Assembly (NCBI GenBank): GCA_015698045.1
Contig: BLAL01000053.1
Span: 2,501 to 66,500 of the forward strand
Direction: 5' to 3'
Source of the DNA: Rhizophagus clarus
Taxonomy: Eukaryota > Glomeromycota > Glomeromycetes > Glomerales > Glomeraceae
Length of the DNA: 64,000 nt
This document shows positions 1 to 12,148 of the stretch, in pieces. Position 1 is the first letter of the stretch, and each line of letters starts with the position of its first letter. The translations under genes and the position numbers were made by a program. The notes beneath the pieces were generated by a model. The model was not told where the DNA came from and made no database searches. It saw nothing but the letters and a program-made list of their open reading frames with translations.

Positions 1-690
1 TCCAAACTTCAGCTAATCCATATTGAAATAGCCTTTTTACCTCTTAATACAATAAGCCACCTCCAGCCACTTAACATTAGAATTATTGCAAGTTTTAAAA
101 ATTATTATAAAAAGAATTATTACTATTACATATTATAGCTTTTTAAAAATAATAAAGATATTAACAAAGAAAAAATTAATATTAAAGAAGCTATTAATTA
201 TATATCAGATGCATGGAATTATGTAACTGAGAAAACAATTTGGAACTGTTAGAAGAAAACTGGAATTTTACCTTCATCAACTAATGAAGATATAGATAAT
301 GCATCATAAGTTCAACAAAAAATAGTTGATGATGAAGTAACAGATCTTAATCAAATGATTAGAAAATTAAATATAGATGATTCTTATACTTCTTCATTGG
401 CAGATACGTTAAATAATTTTTTTAATGATTTAAAAAAAGAAATTCCAACTAAAGCTATTCTAAATGATAATGATATTATAAAGTTAATTCAAGAGGAGAT
501 ATATGAAGATGAAAAAATTAATAATGATAACAATAATTCTAAAGAACCAGCACTGGTTTTTTTGGATAGTGCAATAAAATCCTTATAGAATTGGATGAGT
601 TTTTTTGAACAACAACAAATAAGTAAATTCAAAGTAGAAGATATGGAGATTTTTAAGAGATACTTAAATTTAGTTAAGCAATTTGAATGA
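1..690 (+). pseudogene. C-terminal remnant of a pogo/Tigger-like (CENP-B/DDE_1) transposase
   Basis: Frame 1 reads through the first 690 bases with no frameshift but four in-frame stops (TAG 136, TAG 250, TAA 307, TAG 586). The start encodes IAFLPLNTISHLQPLN followed by a basic stretch, which matches the 'LPPNTTSHLQPLDAGII' block that follows the second catalytic Asp in DDE_1 transposases of the pogo/Tigger group. About 60 codons on comes the AWNYVTEKTIWNC*KKTGILP block, the usual helical C-terminal signature of these proteins. The catalytic core lies upstream of the window. The stop at 250 replaces the Trp that normally precedes the KTGI motif (TGG to TAG), and those at 307 and 586 could be CAA/CAG to TAA/TAG. 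The rest is acidic, low-complexity and ends at TGA 688. It is not expected to be functional. Confidence 0.72.
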
Positions 691-2540
691 AAATCTCGAA
701 AGCAGGTTTCAATTACTAATTTTTTTTAGTATTTTTCAAACGCATAATAATATTAATATAATGATATTTTAGTATAATAATACAATAACATTTAGTATGA
801 TAATATAATAGCATTTAATAATGTAAATAATTTTTTTTTTTTACTTTTAATAAATAATAATACAATTTGCGTTTTAAATAAAATAAACTCTATATAATCA
901 CTTCACATGATTTTTAATATAATAATGATTATAAGGAGTTTACTTTTCTACAATAACACCTCTATTTAATCACCAATTTTGATAGAACTAAAGAGGTGAT
1001 TATATGGAGGTCTGACTGTACATATAAAAAAATCCAATCATACAATACAAATTTAGTTAACCATACAATACATACTTTTGTAACATCCATTTTATTAAAT
1101 AAATATTAATAAAAAAAATTAAAAGTATTATTTAGCATTTTTTAATATATGTTAATAAAAAAAAATTGTTATTTAACATTTTTTAAGTTGTAATATCAGA
1201 AATTAAAATGGAATCATCTATAAGTATTTTGATTAAAAAAATTAAAAAGTGCATATTTACATTTTTTAAATTTTAAAAAAAATATGTTGTTTTTTATGAC
1301 AAGTTACCCTATTATATTAGATTAATTTGTTAACCAGTTAAAATTGATACATTGAATCATAATTCAGTTAAAGTTTTAATACGTTAACATTTGTACTTTC
1401 CAACTTCTCTCTAAACATGAATTCTTATTTTTTTAATTAAAATAATTAAAAAAAAATTATCAAAAAAAATCATTTTTTAACAGTTAAAAAAAATCCTTTT
1501 TTAGTGATTAAAAAAATTTTTTTTTATTAAAATGATTAAGAAAAGATACTGCTAAAACGACATTTTTCATAAAACAATAATAACATAGAAACATTTTCAC
1601 AATGTTTTTTTATATAATAACTTGATCTGGCTCATAAGTTAGCTTGAGTTTTTTAAACCAAGCTCATCATCAGCTTAAGTCTATCAAGCCAAGCCTAATA
1701 TCTGGCTCAAGCTTTTTTAAACTGGCTTGTGAGTCACAAAACCAATTTAATCATGGCTTGGCTTGGCTCAGCTTGAAAAGCTTAAGCCAGCTGGCTTAGC
1801 TTATGTGGAGCTTTATTAAATAAATAAATAAATAAATTAAAAAATAATCAAGTACTTTTAAAAATAATTAAGAAATTTTATAGCAAATTATTCATCTATG
1901 ACTTAAAAGATCTCGTAAAAAAAGAAAACTAAAGGCAAAGTGAAAAGATAAGGTAAGCAGATTTCTTTAATTACCAAGAGAACCGTGCATTTAATATTAA
2001 ATTTTATTTTAATATATCTGGCCAGGTTTCAGCTTTATACTGTTCATCATATGCACTGATTCTTGGAATTAGCTTAAATTAAGAATTTTTAATGAAAAAT
2101 TAGTAAACAGTGCAAAATACGATTGTGTTATACATTCATCTTATCAATCTTATGTAGAATAATCAGAAAATAAAAAAATTTTTTACAGCTCGTACTTAAA
2201 AATTAAAATAATAATAACTTTTTATAACCCATCAACTATTTTACGAACCCATTACTTTTTACACCAGTTGCAAATAAAAGTTTTATGAATACAATTGTAG
2301 TTATTTGCAGTTGTTAATAGTATTATTTATTCTCCAAAAGCTTTTTATTGATATAAAATAATTAAATAAGGCAGCAAAAATAACTGGATTTTGTATAAAT
2401 TTGCCATCATATTTAAAGAATTTTGAAAATAAAGAAATAACCAAAATTTTCATTATCTTTTAATAATTTTTAATTTTAAAAATTGTTTTTAAAATATAAA
2501 GACAGAGAATCTTCCTTTATATCATTTACTGACGATGATT
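691..2540. other. AT-rich intergenic sequence without a recognised gene
   Basis: No supported reading frame is visible on either strand. Long A/T runs dominate, plus one patch of short GGCTTAAGCT-type motifs described separately. Nothing else could be assigned. Confidence 0.6.
1620..1805. repeat. Clustered AGCTTAAG / CAAGCC(A) inverted motifs
   Basis: This patch is less AT-rich than its surroundings and repeats variants of GCTTGAG, AAGCTTAAG, CAAGCCAAGC and GGCTTGGCT in both orientations, ending in a near-palindrome around AAGCCAGCTGGCTT. It can fold on itself and resembles a degraded foldback element. No target duplication could be placed. Confidence 0.4.
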
Positions 2541-2547
2541 TTAAAAC

Positions 2548-2825
2548 TCATTTAACTGACATTGAAATCTCATGATATTTAAATCCACCAGTACGAAAGC
2601 TTTGATTTTTAAATAGATGATCATTATTACAGAGCCTTGCGAACGCCGCCTTTCTACAAAAACAATATACCTGTATCTCAATAAGCCCAGAGAACTCATC
2701 ACCTACAAAAATTAAAAAAGAAAAAATGTTAGAACGTTTCTTAAAGTCAATTCTGATATTCTTCTCAAAGAAACAACATACCCGCATCTCAAGGAATTCC
2801 ATTTGCTGCAGATAAGTCATATTAT
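2548..2825 (-). other. Exon-like blocks with splice signals, possible 3' part of a minus-strand microexon gene
   Basis: On the minus strand, ATG at 2820 opens a 39-nt block (MTYLQQMEFLEMR) that ends at a GTATGT donor. A pyrimidine-rich interval ending TTTTTGTAG leads to a 32-nt block (GTGATGAG...GATACAG) followed by GTATAT, and then another TTTTTGTAG and a further open block. Each boundary matches the fungal donor and acceptor consensus. The block lies just downstream, in minus orientation, of the 16-unit array at 3.0-5.0 kb, whose units have the same polarity. No protein family is recognised. It could also be chance splice-like sequence in a pyrimidine-rich strand. Confidence 0.35.
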
Positions 2826-3035
2826 GATCAATATACTTTTATTTTATTTTACATTTGGTAAAACTTGGTAAAACAGAATAGTAAAAGTTATATCATTAGA
2901 TTCAGAACACCAATGGCCTTATGATCATTTAATAAAAGGGTAATTTTTTTTAAAATACACAATATATGAAAGTCACGGAATGCTTTTATAAAAGTTATTT
3001 AACAAATCGTTTTAATAATGTCAAAATATTAAATT

Positions 3036-4965
3036 GTGAAGTCCGGTCATGCTTTTTGTCTGACAACACTATGAAAAAAAAAAAAATAATTAATTAATTA
3101 AATAAAAAAAAACTAACGAAAAACACCACCACAACCCTCCCTTACCTTAATTGTCCTTAATTCCAAAAGTCTAGTCATGCTTTTCATCTGGCAACACTAC
3201 AAAAAAAAATTAATAATTAATTAAAAAAACAATGAAAAACACCACCCCAACCCTCTCTTACCTTAATTGTCCTTAATTTCAAAAGTCTGGTCATGCTTTT
3301 CATCTGGTAACACTACAAAAAAGAAAGAAAAAAAATAATTTAATTAATTAAATAAAAAAAGCCAACAAAAAACACCTTCCTCAACCCTCCCTTACCTTAA
3401 TTGTCCTTAATTCCAAAAGTCTGGTCATGCTTTTCGTCCAGCAACACTACAAAAAAGAAAAAAAACCAAATAAATAATTAATTAATTAAAAAAAAACAAC
3501 AATAAACACCTCCCCAACCTTCCCTTACCTTAAGGGTCCTTAATTTCAAAAGTTCAGTCGTGCTTTTCGTCCAGCAACACAACACTACAAAAAAGAAAAA
3601 AAAACAAATAAATAATTAATTAATTAAAAAAACAATAAAAAACACCACTTCAACCCTCCTTTACCTTAATTGTCTTTAATTCCAAAAGTCTGGTTGTGCT
3701 TTTCGTCTGGCAACACAACATTACAAAAAAGAAAAAAAAAGCAAATAAATAATTAATTAATTAAAAAAAAACAACAAAAAACAACACCCAACCCTCCTTT
3801 ACCTTAAGGGTCCTTAATTTCAAAAGTCCAGTCGTGTTTTTCGTCCAGCAACACAACACTATAAAAAAGAAAAAAAAACAAATAAATAATTAATTAATTA
3901 AAAAAAACAACGAAAAACACCACCCCAACCCTCCCTTACCTTAATTGTCCTTAATTCCAAAAGTTTGGTCGTGCTTTTCATCTGGCAACACAACATTACA
4001 AAAAAGAAAAAAAAAGCAAATAAATAATTAATTAATTAAAAAAAAACAACAAAAAACATCACCCAACCCTCCCTTACCTTAATTCTAATAGTCTAGTCGT
4101 GCTTTTCGACTGGTAACATTACAAAAAAAGAAAAAACAAACAAACAAACAATTAATTAATTAAACAAAAAACACTACCCCAACTCTCCCTTACCTTAATT
4201 CCAATAGTCCAGTCATGCTTTTCGTCTGGCAACACTACAAAAAAGAAAAAAAAACAAATAATTAATTAATTAATTAAAAAAAACCAACAAAAAACACCTC
4301 CCCAACTCTCCCTTACCTTAATTCCAATAGTCCAGTTGTGCTTTTCGTCTGGCAACACTACAAAAAAGAAAAAAAAACAAATAATTAATTAATTAATTAA
4401 AAAAACTAACAAAAAACATCTCCCCCAACCCTCCCTTACTTTAATTCCAATAGTCCGGTCATGCTTTTCATCTGACAACACTACAAAAAAGAAAAAACAA
4501 ACAATTAAATAATTAATTAATTAAACAAAAAACACCACCCAATCCTCTCTTACCTTAATTCCAATAGTCTAGTCATACTTTTCGTCCAGCATCACTACAA
4601 AAAAGAAAAAAAAATAATAATAATTAATTAATTAAATAAAAAAAACTAACGAAAAACACCTCCTTACCTTAATTCCAAAAGTCCGGTCATATTTTTCGTC
4701 TGGCAATACTACAAAAAAGAAAAAAAAATAATTAATTAATTAATTAAAAAAACCAACGAAAAACACCTCCTCCAACCCTTCCTTACTTTAATTCCAAAAG
4801 TCTGGTCACATTTTTTGTCTGGTAATACTACAAAAAAAGAAAAAAAAAAATAAATAATTAATTAATTAAAAAAAATAATAACGAAAACACCACCCCAACC
4901 CTCCCTTACCTTAATTCCAATAGTCCGGTCATGCTTTTCGTCTAGCAATACTACAAAAAAAAAAA
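3036..4965 (-). repeat. Tandem array of 16 units (about 115-138 bp) with exon-like cores
   Basis: Sixteen units can be recognised by the core GTC(C/T)(G/A)GTCATGCTTTTCGTC (approximate starts 3041, 3170, 3285, 3420, 3551, 3688, 3827, 3964, 4090, 4207, 4329, 4453, 4567, 4680, 4800, 4924). Read on the minus strand, every unit has a long pyrimidine tract ending in CTTTTTTGTAG, a 41-56-nt core beginning TGTTG, and then AAG followed by GTAAGGG, that is acceptor, short exon, donor. The spacer also holds TTAATTAATTAAT. The core occurs in three sizes (about 41, 51 and 56 nt) that are not all multiples of three, so a conserved reading frame is not obvious. The 51-nt form is open in one frame (17 residues). 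The array may be a minisatellite, a repeated-exon gene or part of an element. Confidence 0.75.
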
Positions 4966-5424
4966 AAAATTAATTATTTTTTTAAATTGTTTTTTATCTA
5001 AATGTAATAAATTCAAAAAAAAACCTGTTTACCCAAATAATCAGATCATAATACTGATTATACCAGTTCAAAAACTAGATAAAGTGCATGTGATATATAA
5101 CATATTCCTTTTTTATATCAACTCATGAGATAAGCTTATCGTAAATGGTAAACGATATTGCCTTTTATGTTATAAATAGATAATCAATGCTAGTAGTTTT
5201 GTTCAGACTTCAGATTTTTATTTTGGTGGAAGGGAAATTTTTTTTAAAAAATATATTGTTTTTTTTAAGTGAAATTTTTTTAAGGGAAATTTTTTTTTAA
5301 AAAAATAAAAAATCATTTGTTTTATAATAAGGGAATTTTTTTTTTAAAAAATAAAAAAATAATTTTTTTTTTCAAAAATTATAAACCACAATTTAAATTT
5401 TTTATTTAATGGTGTTACCTTTAG
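4966..5424. other. AT-rich spacer between array and microexon chain
   Basis: This stretch contains only AT-rich sequence and repeated GGGAATTTTTTTT runs. No gene is visible. Confidence 0.5.
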
Positions 5425-5700
5425 CTTCAGAATTAAATACTGTAACAGGTAAGTTTTTTTTGCTTTTATTAACTTGTTCTTTTTTTTAGGCGTAGCTGTT
5501 TTTATCCATTTTGGAAATTCAAGGTGAGTTTTAATTTCTTCTCCTTTTATTTGTTTTCTTTTCATTCTTTCTCTTGTTCTTTTACTAAACTTTTTGTCTT
5601 TTTAGATGTGTACCATATGAGTGAAAATTCAAGTAAGTCTCTTACGACTCTTCTCTTGTTGTTTTATTTTTCTTTTAAGATGATATTAACCGTTTTCTTT
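5425..5700 (+). other. Chain of microexon-like blocks bounded by consensus splice sites
   Basis: Plus-strand blocks of 24 nt (5425-5448, flanked by CCTTTAG and GTAAGT), 34 nt (5490-5523, flanked by TTTTTTTAG and GTGAGT) and 27 nt (5606-5632, flanked by CTTTTTAG and GTAAGT) are separated by pyrimidine-rich intervals of 41 and 82 nt. A fourth block starts after TCTTTTAAG near 5681. This is the architecture expected of a gene made of microexons. The peptide cannot be assigned to a family, and no start codon was identified with certainty upstream. The polarity is opposite to the neighbouring array, so it is a separate transcription unit if real. Confidence 0.4.
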
Positions 5701-6400
5701 TTTTTTTCTATGGGTGGGTGTTCTGGCTTTTCTTTCATTTTTTTCCCCTTTATTTCTTTTCTTTTCGTAGTTTTTTCATTTCTTTTTTTCATTATTCCTT
5801 TCGTTTCTTCTCATGGTTCTTTCATTGATCTTTTGTGATTCTTTCGTTATTCCTTTTATTGATCTTTTATTTCTTTCATCATTGTTTCTTTTATTGCTTT
5901 TTTGGTTCATTTCATTGATCTTTGATTTCTTTTATTACTTTTTTTTGTTTCTTTCATTGATCCTTGGTTTCTTTCATTACTTTTTTCGTTTCTTTCATTG
6001 ATCTTTAGTCTCTTTTCAATGATCTTTGGTTTCTTTCATTGATCTTTGACTTCTTTTGTTGCTTTTTTTCGTTTTCTTTATTGATTTTCATTTCTCCTTT
6101 ACTTCCTTTCATTCTCTTTCATTTCTCTTATTTTTTTCATTTGCCATTTGCTTCTTTCATTCCTTTTATTTTTTTTCATTCTCTTTATTCCTTTTCATTT
6201 CCCTTTCATTTTCTCATTCATTTTCATTCTTTTTTTGTTTTATTCATTCTTTTTCACTATTCTTTACCTTTTTTGTTCCTTCCTCATTTCTCTTTGATCA
6301 TCTTTACTTCCCTTTATCCCTTTTCATTTATCTCTTCTTTCCTTTATTCTTCCTTTGTCCTTTCTTACTGTATTTTCCATTTTTTCTTATATATTGCAGT
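5700..6400 (+). repeat. Pyrimidine-rich tract with imperfect TTTCTTTCATTGATCTTT repeats
   Basis: The plus strand is almost entirely C/T for about 700 bases and repeats variants of TTTCATTGATCTTTGGTTTC and then TTCCTTTCATTC. Long open frames here encode only Phe/Leu/Ser-rich polypeptides, in two frames at once, so they come from composition rather than coding. The tract resembles the pyrimidine-rich interval next to the array at 28-30 kb. Confidence 0.7.
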
Positions 6401-9381
6401 GCATTTGCAATTAATACAGCATTATAACATTAATATTACAATTAAAATTATGCAATTATGGCTTAATTTTTTTATAAAATCATGTATACATTAGTTGTGG
6501 CGTAATTTTTTTTCTTTGAATTAAAATATAGTTTTTTTCATACAATTTCCTTTTTATTAATTTATAGTGATATTAATTATTATTCAACAAATTATTAAGT
6601 GTGAAATTGTTTTTGTAATTATAAATTTAATGATTGTGCTGTTAAAGTTTTTTTTCTTTTTTGTTTAACTAATTATCATTACTATCATATTACCAGTTAT
6701 GGTATATTAAATCTAGCCGAAATTATGTTAATTCTGGCCAAAATTAAAATCGTGCTGAATTGCACTTTTAAAAATTGTACACATTTTTTTTAGATTACTA
6801 TATTGCATATCTTTAACTTTTATAATACATTGTATAACAAAATTTAACATATTTGGATGATGAAACAAATCTGCTGATATGTAAAGAAGAGAACTTGCGT
6901 ATTGGATATCACTGATAACTGAGGAATTCAAAATAAAGAGAATCTTCTATTAAGTTTTCATATATGTATCAACACTATTGACAAATGCCTGGCAAAGTTC
7001 CTGTGTTATTGAGGGTCATTTCAAAGGAACTGAAGATACAATCTGTCATGTATAGTGCCTCTACTAAAGTAAATTATCTTTGATGTTTTTTTACCTTTAA
7101 TTTTTCATATTTAATAAAGAAGTCTTGGTTGTGATCAGAGCTCTGGAAGAGCACTCAAACTTAACAGATATTTTATATAAAGAGCATAATTATGACTTTT
7201 ACTGGATTCTTATAGGAAAGAAATATGATGATGAAGGTACACATCAGGAAAAGTGTATGTCTTTAATCAATTATAACATTAAAAATAACCAATATCCTAC
7301 ATCCCATTAATTAGAAGAATGATTCTGAATCTGTAGACTTTACCAAGAAGTGTAAAAAATCAAGACCAACTATGCATATAGAAGGGGTCGAGAATACAGA
7401 AATTCAACAAATGAAGAAATGTATTAAATGCTTTGAGGACCTTTCTTCGTAGCTTCATCCTCAACTTCCTTCAAAACTGCTCATATATTTAATTTGCAGA
7501 CATATTATGCATTATGATTGTATCGATAACTGTATCCCATATGTGATATGAAAAATAGTTATTTGGAAAATTCAAGTCTGAATATATAAACACCTTTAGT
7601 AGTCATTTCGTAGTCATTAATTGGATTAAGAGAAAATAATGAATATAATAATTTAATAGTTTAAAATTAGTAATCTGAAAAACAAGTTTAGTTAATATAA
7701 TAAAAAATATATACAAAATATTGGAAAAAATTAGATATAAAAAAAAAAAATCTAAAATGGCCCAATTAATAATCTGAACCTTTCTTAATTTGAGCGCAAA
7801 TATCATTCTGATTAATACACATATTGATGAAAGACCTTCATTAGAAGTCAAGATATGTTATCTGTAATTAGAGATTCAGAATTTGACTTTAACATAATTC
7901 AAGCAGGAAAATTATTAATTAATATACGCTATAGTTCTCAGCTATTAGTAATACAGTTTATTTCAGCATAGAAGTTCATTCTTTTTTTAAGGACATGTGA
8001 AGATCCAAACCATTAGTGAACTGGATTTAATAATATTAATATTGATAATCCACTTGCTAAAGTTAAGGATGATAAAATTGAAAACTGCCTCATTAGATAA
8101 ACTGTTTAATAAATATTATTAATGAAAGACGAGGAAAAGTGGTAAGAAAAATAAAAACAAATGAGATAAATCAGGTTTCATAGTAAGTAAATGATAATAA
8201 TAATCATATTCGCTGGTTAATGGGTTTTGTTCTGCAGATTGGCAGATATGTATGGTGATTTACTGTTATATTGTTTAAAATGCTTCATCTTAAGATTGAA
8301 AGTATTAAAAAAATCAAATTTTGTTATATAAATTATACTGAATTAATATTTTTTCATGTCGATAAAGCATAAATATAATATTAAAATGCCAAAACTAAAA
8401 CGTCTTGGGTTAGCAAATAACTAAATAAATAAATAAATACAGTAAAAAAAAAAAATTTAGAAATTTCACAACTCTTCCTATTCAGATTTAGTAATAAGTA
8501 ATAAATGTCAAAGGTATACTTTATATTAAGATATTTCTTATTTCAGACAATAATGTTAGCAAAAATTATAAATATAAATAATTGTAAATATAAAAATAAG
8601 CATTTTTATATGTTAATTATAACCACTATTTTATAAAGATATTATGCTAAAGATATTATGCAAATTAGACAATTAATATGCTCAATAATCAAAAACGATA
8701 CAATCAAAACAATACAATATATATATATATTCAATAATTAAAATACAATACAACTAGTTTCAATCATTACCTTCTTAATCACAAACTGTAAGCGCAGTAG
8801 TACATCATGCTGAAGATGTAAAACAAGAAAAGTTTTTGATTCCAGAAATTTTTAGATATGGCATATTATAGTTTCAGAAAATTTGAAAATTTTAATCTTT
8901 CTGGATTTTTCTGATATTTATTCCATTTTTGCTATGGCCAATATTAGATATTGGCAAATAGTTCAAGAAAACTCACTCTATAAAAAAATTAGATAAGGAA
9001 TTTATACGTTTTTTTATACAAAAAAAGTCATATGAATATTGTATGATTATTGTATAATAAACATAGAATTTTCTGTAAAAAAAATATACATAAAAAAATA
9101 CATGATACGGAAAACTGTCCAATTTCGTATCACAAAATTATGGTTTATATATTGAAAAATACTGAAAAATACATAAATTATACGTTTTTTTAACATAATT
9201 TATAATATAAATTTTATTTAATTTTAATTTTTAATTAATAATATTTTCATTGAATATGTTTTATTATAATATTAAATCAATATTTAAATAACAAATAAAT
9301 AAATAATATTTTATTTAATACAAATATTTCATTTTTTATTACATTTCTTTAACTCTATTAAAAACTAAACTCCCCCCTATA
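6401..9381. other. Degraded AT-rich region, no recognised gene
   Basis: A short open segment at 7125-7310 (plus) encodes an ordinary-looking peptide with VVIRALEEHSNLTDILYKEH, followed by many stops in the same frame. It may be the remnant of a gene or element that I cannot name. The rest is AT-rich with a short (AT)n run near 8717 and no supported features. Confidence 0.45.
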
Positions 9382-9429
9382 TTGTACCATACCTACAGTA
9401 ATTCTAGAATTATCCTATGCTATTCTCTT

Positions 9430-10230
9430 CCAAGAGTTGGCATTCCTACAAAAAAACATAAAAAAAACAAATCAACTCATGAGAAAATAAATAAACCTGC
9501 AAAGAAAGAACAAAGAAAGAAATCAACCCACAAAGAAAGTAACCAACCTACAAAGAAAGAAATTAACCCACAAAAAGGAAATAACTTACAAAAAGAACTG
9601 ACCTACAACAGAGAAAAAGAAGTCTCAAAATGATCTACTACAAAAAAAGAAACTAAATTACCTACAAAAGTAAAAAAATACAAATTAACCTACAAAAAAA
9701 AGAAAAGTCTTTGAAGCATCTTACAAAAAAAAAAAAAATGAACTAACTCATAAAAAGAAAAGAAACCTGAACCTGATCTTTAAAAAAAAAAAGACTCTCA
9801 CTCTATAAGAAAATTAAACAAAAAAAATATTAATTTCAATGTAAAAAAATTATCTTTAACAAAAAAAAAAAATTTTTTTACAAAAGAAAGGGGAGCAAAG
9901 TGCGTGGGTGGAAAATGAATAATAAAAACAAAAAAAATTTTTTAACAAAGTTAGGAAAATAAAGAGAAATAAAAATAGGGAATAAAAAATAAAAGAACTA
10001 AAACCAAAAACTTTTTTAAAAAAAAAGTGAAAAAAAATTTTTTTTTTAAAAAGAAGGGGTTGGAATAATAAGTAGAATAGAAAGAAAAAACTTTTTATTT
10101 TTTATTAAAAGAAAGGAGTAGTAGGTAAGAAGAAAATCAAGAGAAAAAAACATTTTTTTAGAGAAAGTTAGAGGGAGAAGAGAAAAAAAAATGTGGAAAA
10201 TAAAAAAGGAGGGTATAAATAAAAAAAAAT
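9430..10230. repeat. A-rich low-complexity tract with degenerate CC(T)ACAAAGAAAG repeats
   Basis: From about 9440 to 9720 the plus strand repeats ACC(T/C)ACAAAGAAAGAAATCAAC-like units of roughly 20-24 bases. It then grades into A-rich runs up to about 10230. The Lys/Asn-rich open frame across it follows from the repeat. No coding evidence is visible. Confidence 0.6.
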
Positions 10231-11812
10231 TTATTTTATTTTTATTTTTATTTTTACAGGTGGATATCACAAATACAGTTATACATAAAATAAGTACAAG
10301 ACTAAAATGTATAAAGAAGAAAACTGTAAAAACTTTCACTATAAAAGGGAACCCATGAGTTATATTTGAAAAACTATACGAATTCCTAACTCATAAGTGA
10401 AAAGGTGATACGCAATTAGTAAAAATAAAAGAAGAAGAAAAATTACAAAAAGAAGAAAATAAATGAGAAGAAAGATATAAAGAAGTAAAAGGAAATTGAT
10501 CTATAAAATTGAAATTATCAAACAGAACATCTAATAAATATTGATGCCATAATGAATATAGGAAATTACTCGATGCCCAAATTAAGTGTTGGTTGTAGTT
10601 GACTTGCAGATGATGGTAAGTTTATGACATTATAGGCAGACCAAAAGTAAGTGAATGTTTATTTAATTGGCGAGAGATGACGACAGTAGTTTGTGAATGT
10701 TGTATAGAAGTTCTTCGTGGTTTCTTACCAAACTTGGATTTATAAGATTTTTTAGACTTTGAGGTAATGTGTAGTTGAGTTGATTACCAATCTTTTAAGA
10801 CAGAAGCGTAGACGTTCTAGATTTATTTCTTAAAATCTTTAAATAAAGAAAGCAAAAATTTTAGGAGTAGCGATTTGCACAACTTGGTCTTTGTGATAAA
10901 GGTATTAAATAATTTTATAATTTCTAACAGGACGTAGTTATAAAACAAAAGGTAACAAGAGTGATCAGGAGACAAGTCCTTATGTGTGGTGAAATAGAGT
11001 ATAAGAATTAATGCTTTGAAAGATGTCAGCAAGTGATGACGTAAAGGAATGTTATATAAGTAAGTTAATTAGGAATACACGATGTGACTCCATAATTGAT
11101 ATACAATCTTGTTGGTATGAAGTACATAAGCCTAAATGACGATTAGTGTCTTTATGTAGATGACACAAGGGCATAGTATGGGCGAGGTAGGATACAGTTT
11201 TGGATAATTGCGCTGTTGAATAGCACCGGTAGATAATATAAAGGTGGATGCTTTAATATGATACAATAGTATTTTTGAAAGTTTAGCAGAAGTCGGTAAT
11301 GAGTAAGGATTGTGGTTGATCCAGTAAGTGGTAGCTTCCCAATCAACAGTTTTAGCAGTGATTAGGTCAGGAACGTTTGTATAAGTTGAGGAGCCTATAA
11401 GGCGATTAAAATTTTTTGCTGAGATAGAGGTGGAGCACCATTTGCGAATGTTTTTGTCAATGTGGGAAATATCATTCCAAACAATATTCATGAGTCGATC
11501 AAAAAAAAATTGGGTGTTAATCAACATGGGTTCTGTAGATTGGTGGCCTATTTTAGCGAGTCAATCAGCTTCATCATTATATTGATCGTTACTGTATGCT
11601 TTAACTTTATGTAATGAGACATTGATAGATTTATATTAGTGCAGGAATTCAATGAGTTTCCAAACTGTGTGACAAAGTTGTTTGTGTTGTTGTCTGACAC
11701 TATAGACAGAATTGAATACTAAATTGTGAAAATTTTGAATACATGTTGCAGAGTCAGTATATATTTGAAAGAGAATAACTAATAAAACAGATAAAATTAA
11801 AAATAATTCCGT

Positions 11813-12148
11813 TCAAGTCAATGAGGTAAGAAAAATAGTTTTTCCACTAAAAGTAACTCTTGGAAAGGCATGATGCACTTGTAACCATCCAAATCCCATA
11901 GAACTTGATAGGGTACCTAAATTCATAACCAAACCATCTGTATAAAATGTGAAATCTTTACAATTAGCTAATTGATTAAACAAAGAAATTAAACAGTTTT
12001 TTAAGGTAGGGCTGCCCACTATAGCATGTGTTATAAAAAAATTATTCATAGAGCATGAATTAAGAGCACTATGAGGTAATGTACTAATTGAATCAGATGT
12101 GATAGGGGCGTTATTACTAAAAGCACCTTTGTTATATCGAAGGAGCAT
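11813..12148 (-). pseudogene. LINE RNase H domain fragment
   Basis: The segment contains FTFYTDGLVMNLG and SMGFGWLQV, matching the first strand of the RNase H fold. The Asp of YTDG is the first catalytic acid, followed by the usual turn and GFGW strand. It lies downstream of the RT block, as in fungal LINEs. Frame breaks separate it from more C-terminal sequence at 11527-11132 (WATTYWINH-type residues). Confidence 0.65.

Noticed and set aside
3036..4965. CRISPR-like array
   Set aside because: Spacers are not unique; whole units are homologous, the genome is eukaryotic and no cas genes are present.
5524..6494. Several 60-150-codon Phe-rich frames on the plus strand
   Set aside because: Same cause: a C/T-only tract with few stop codons possible. 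They resemble membrane proteins only by accident.
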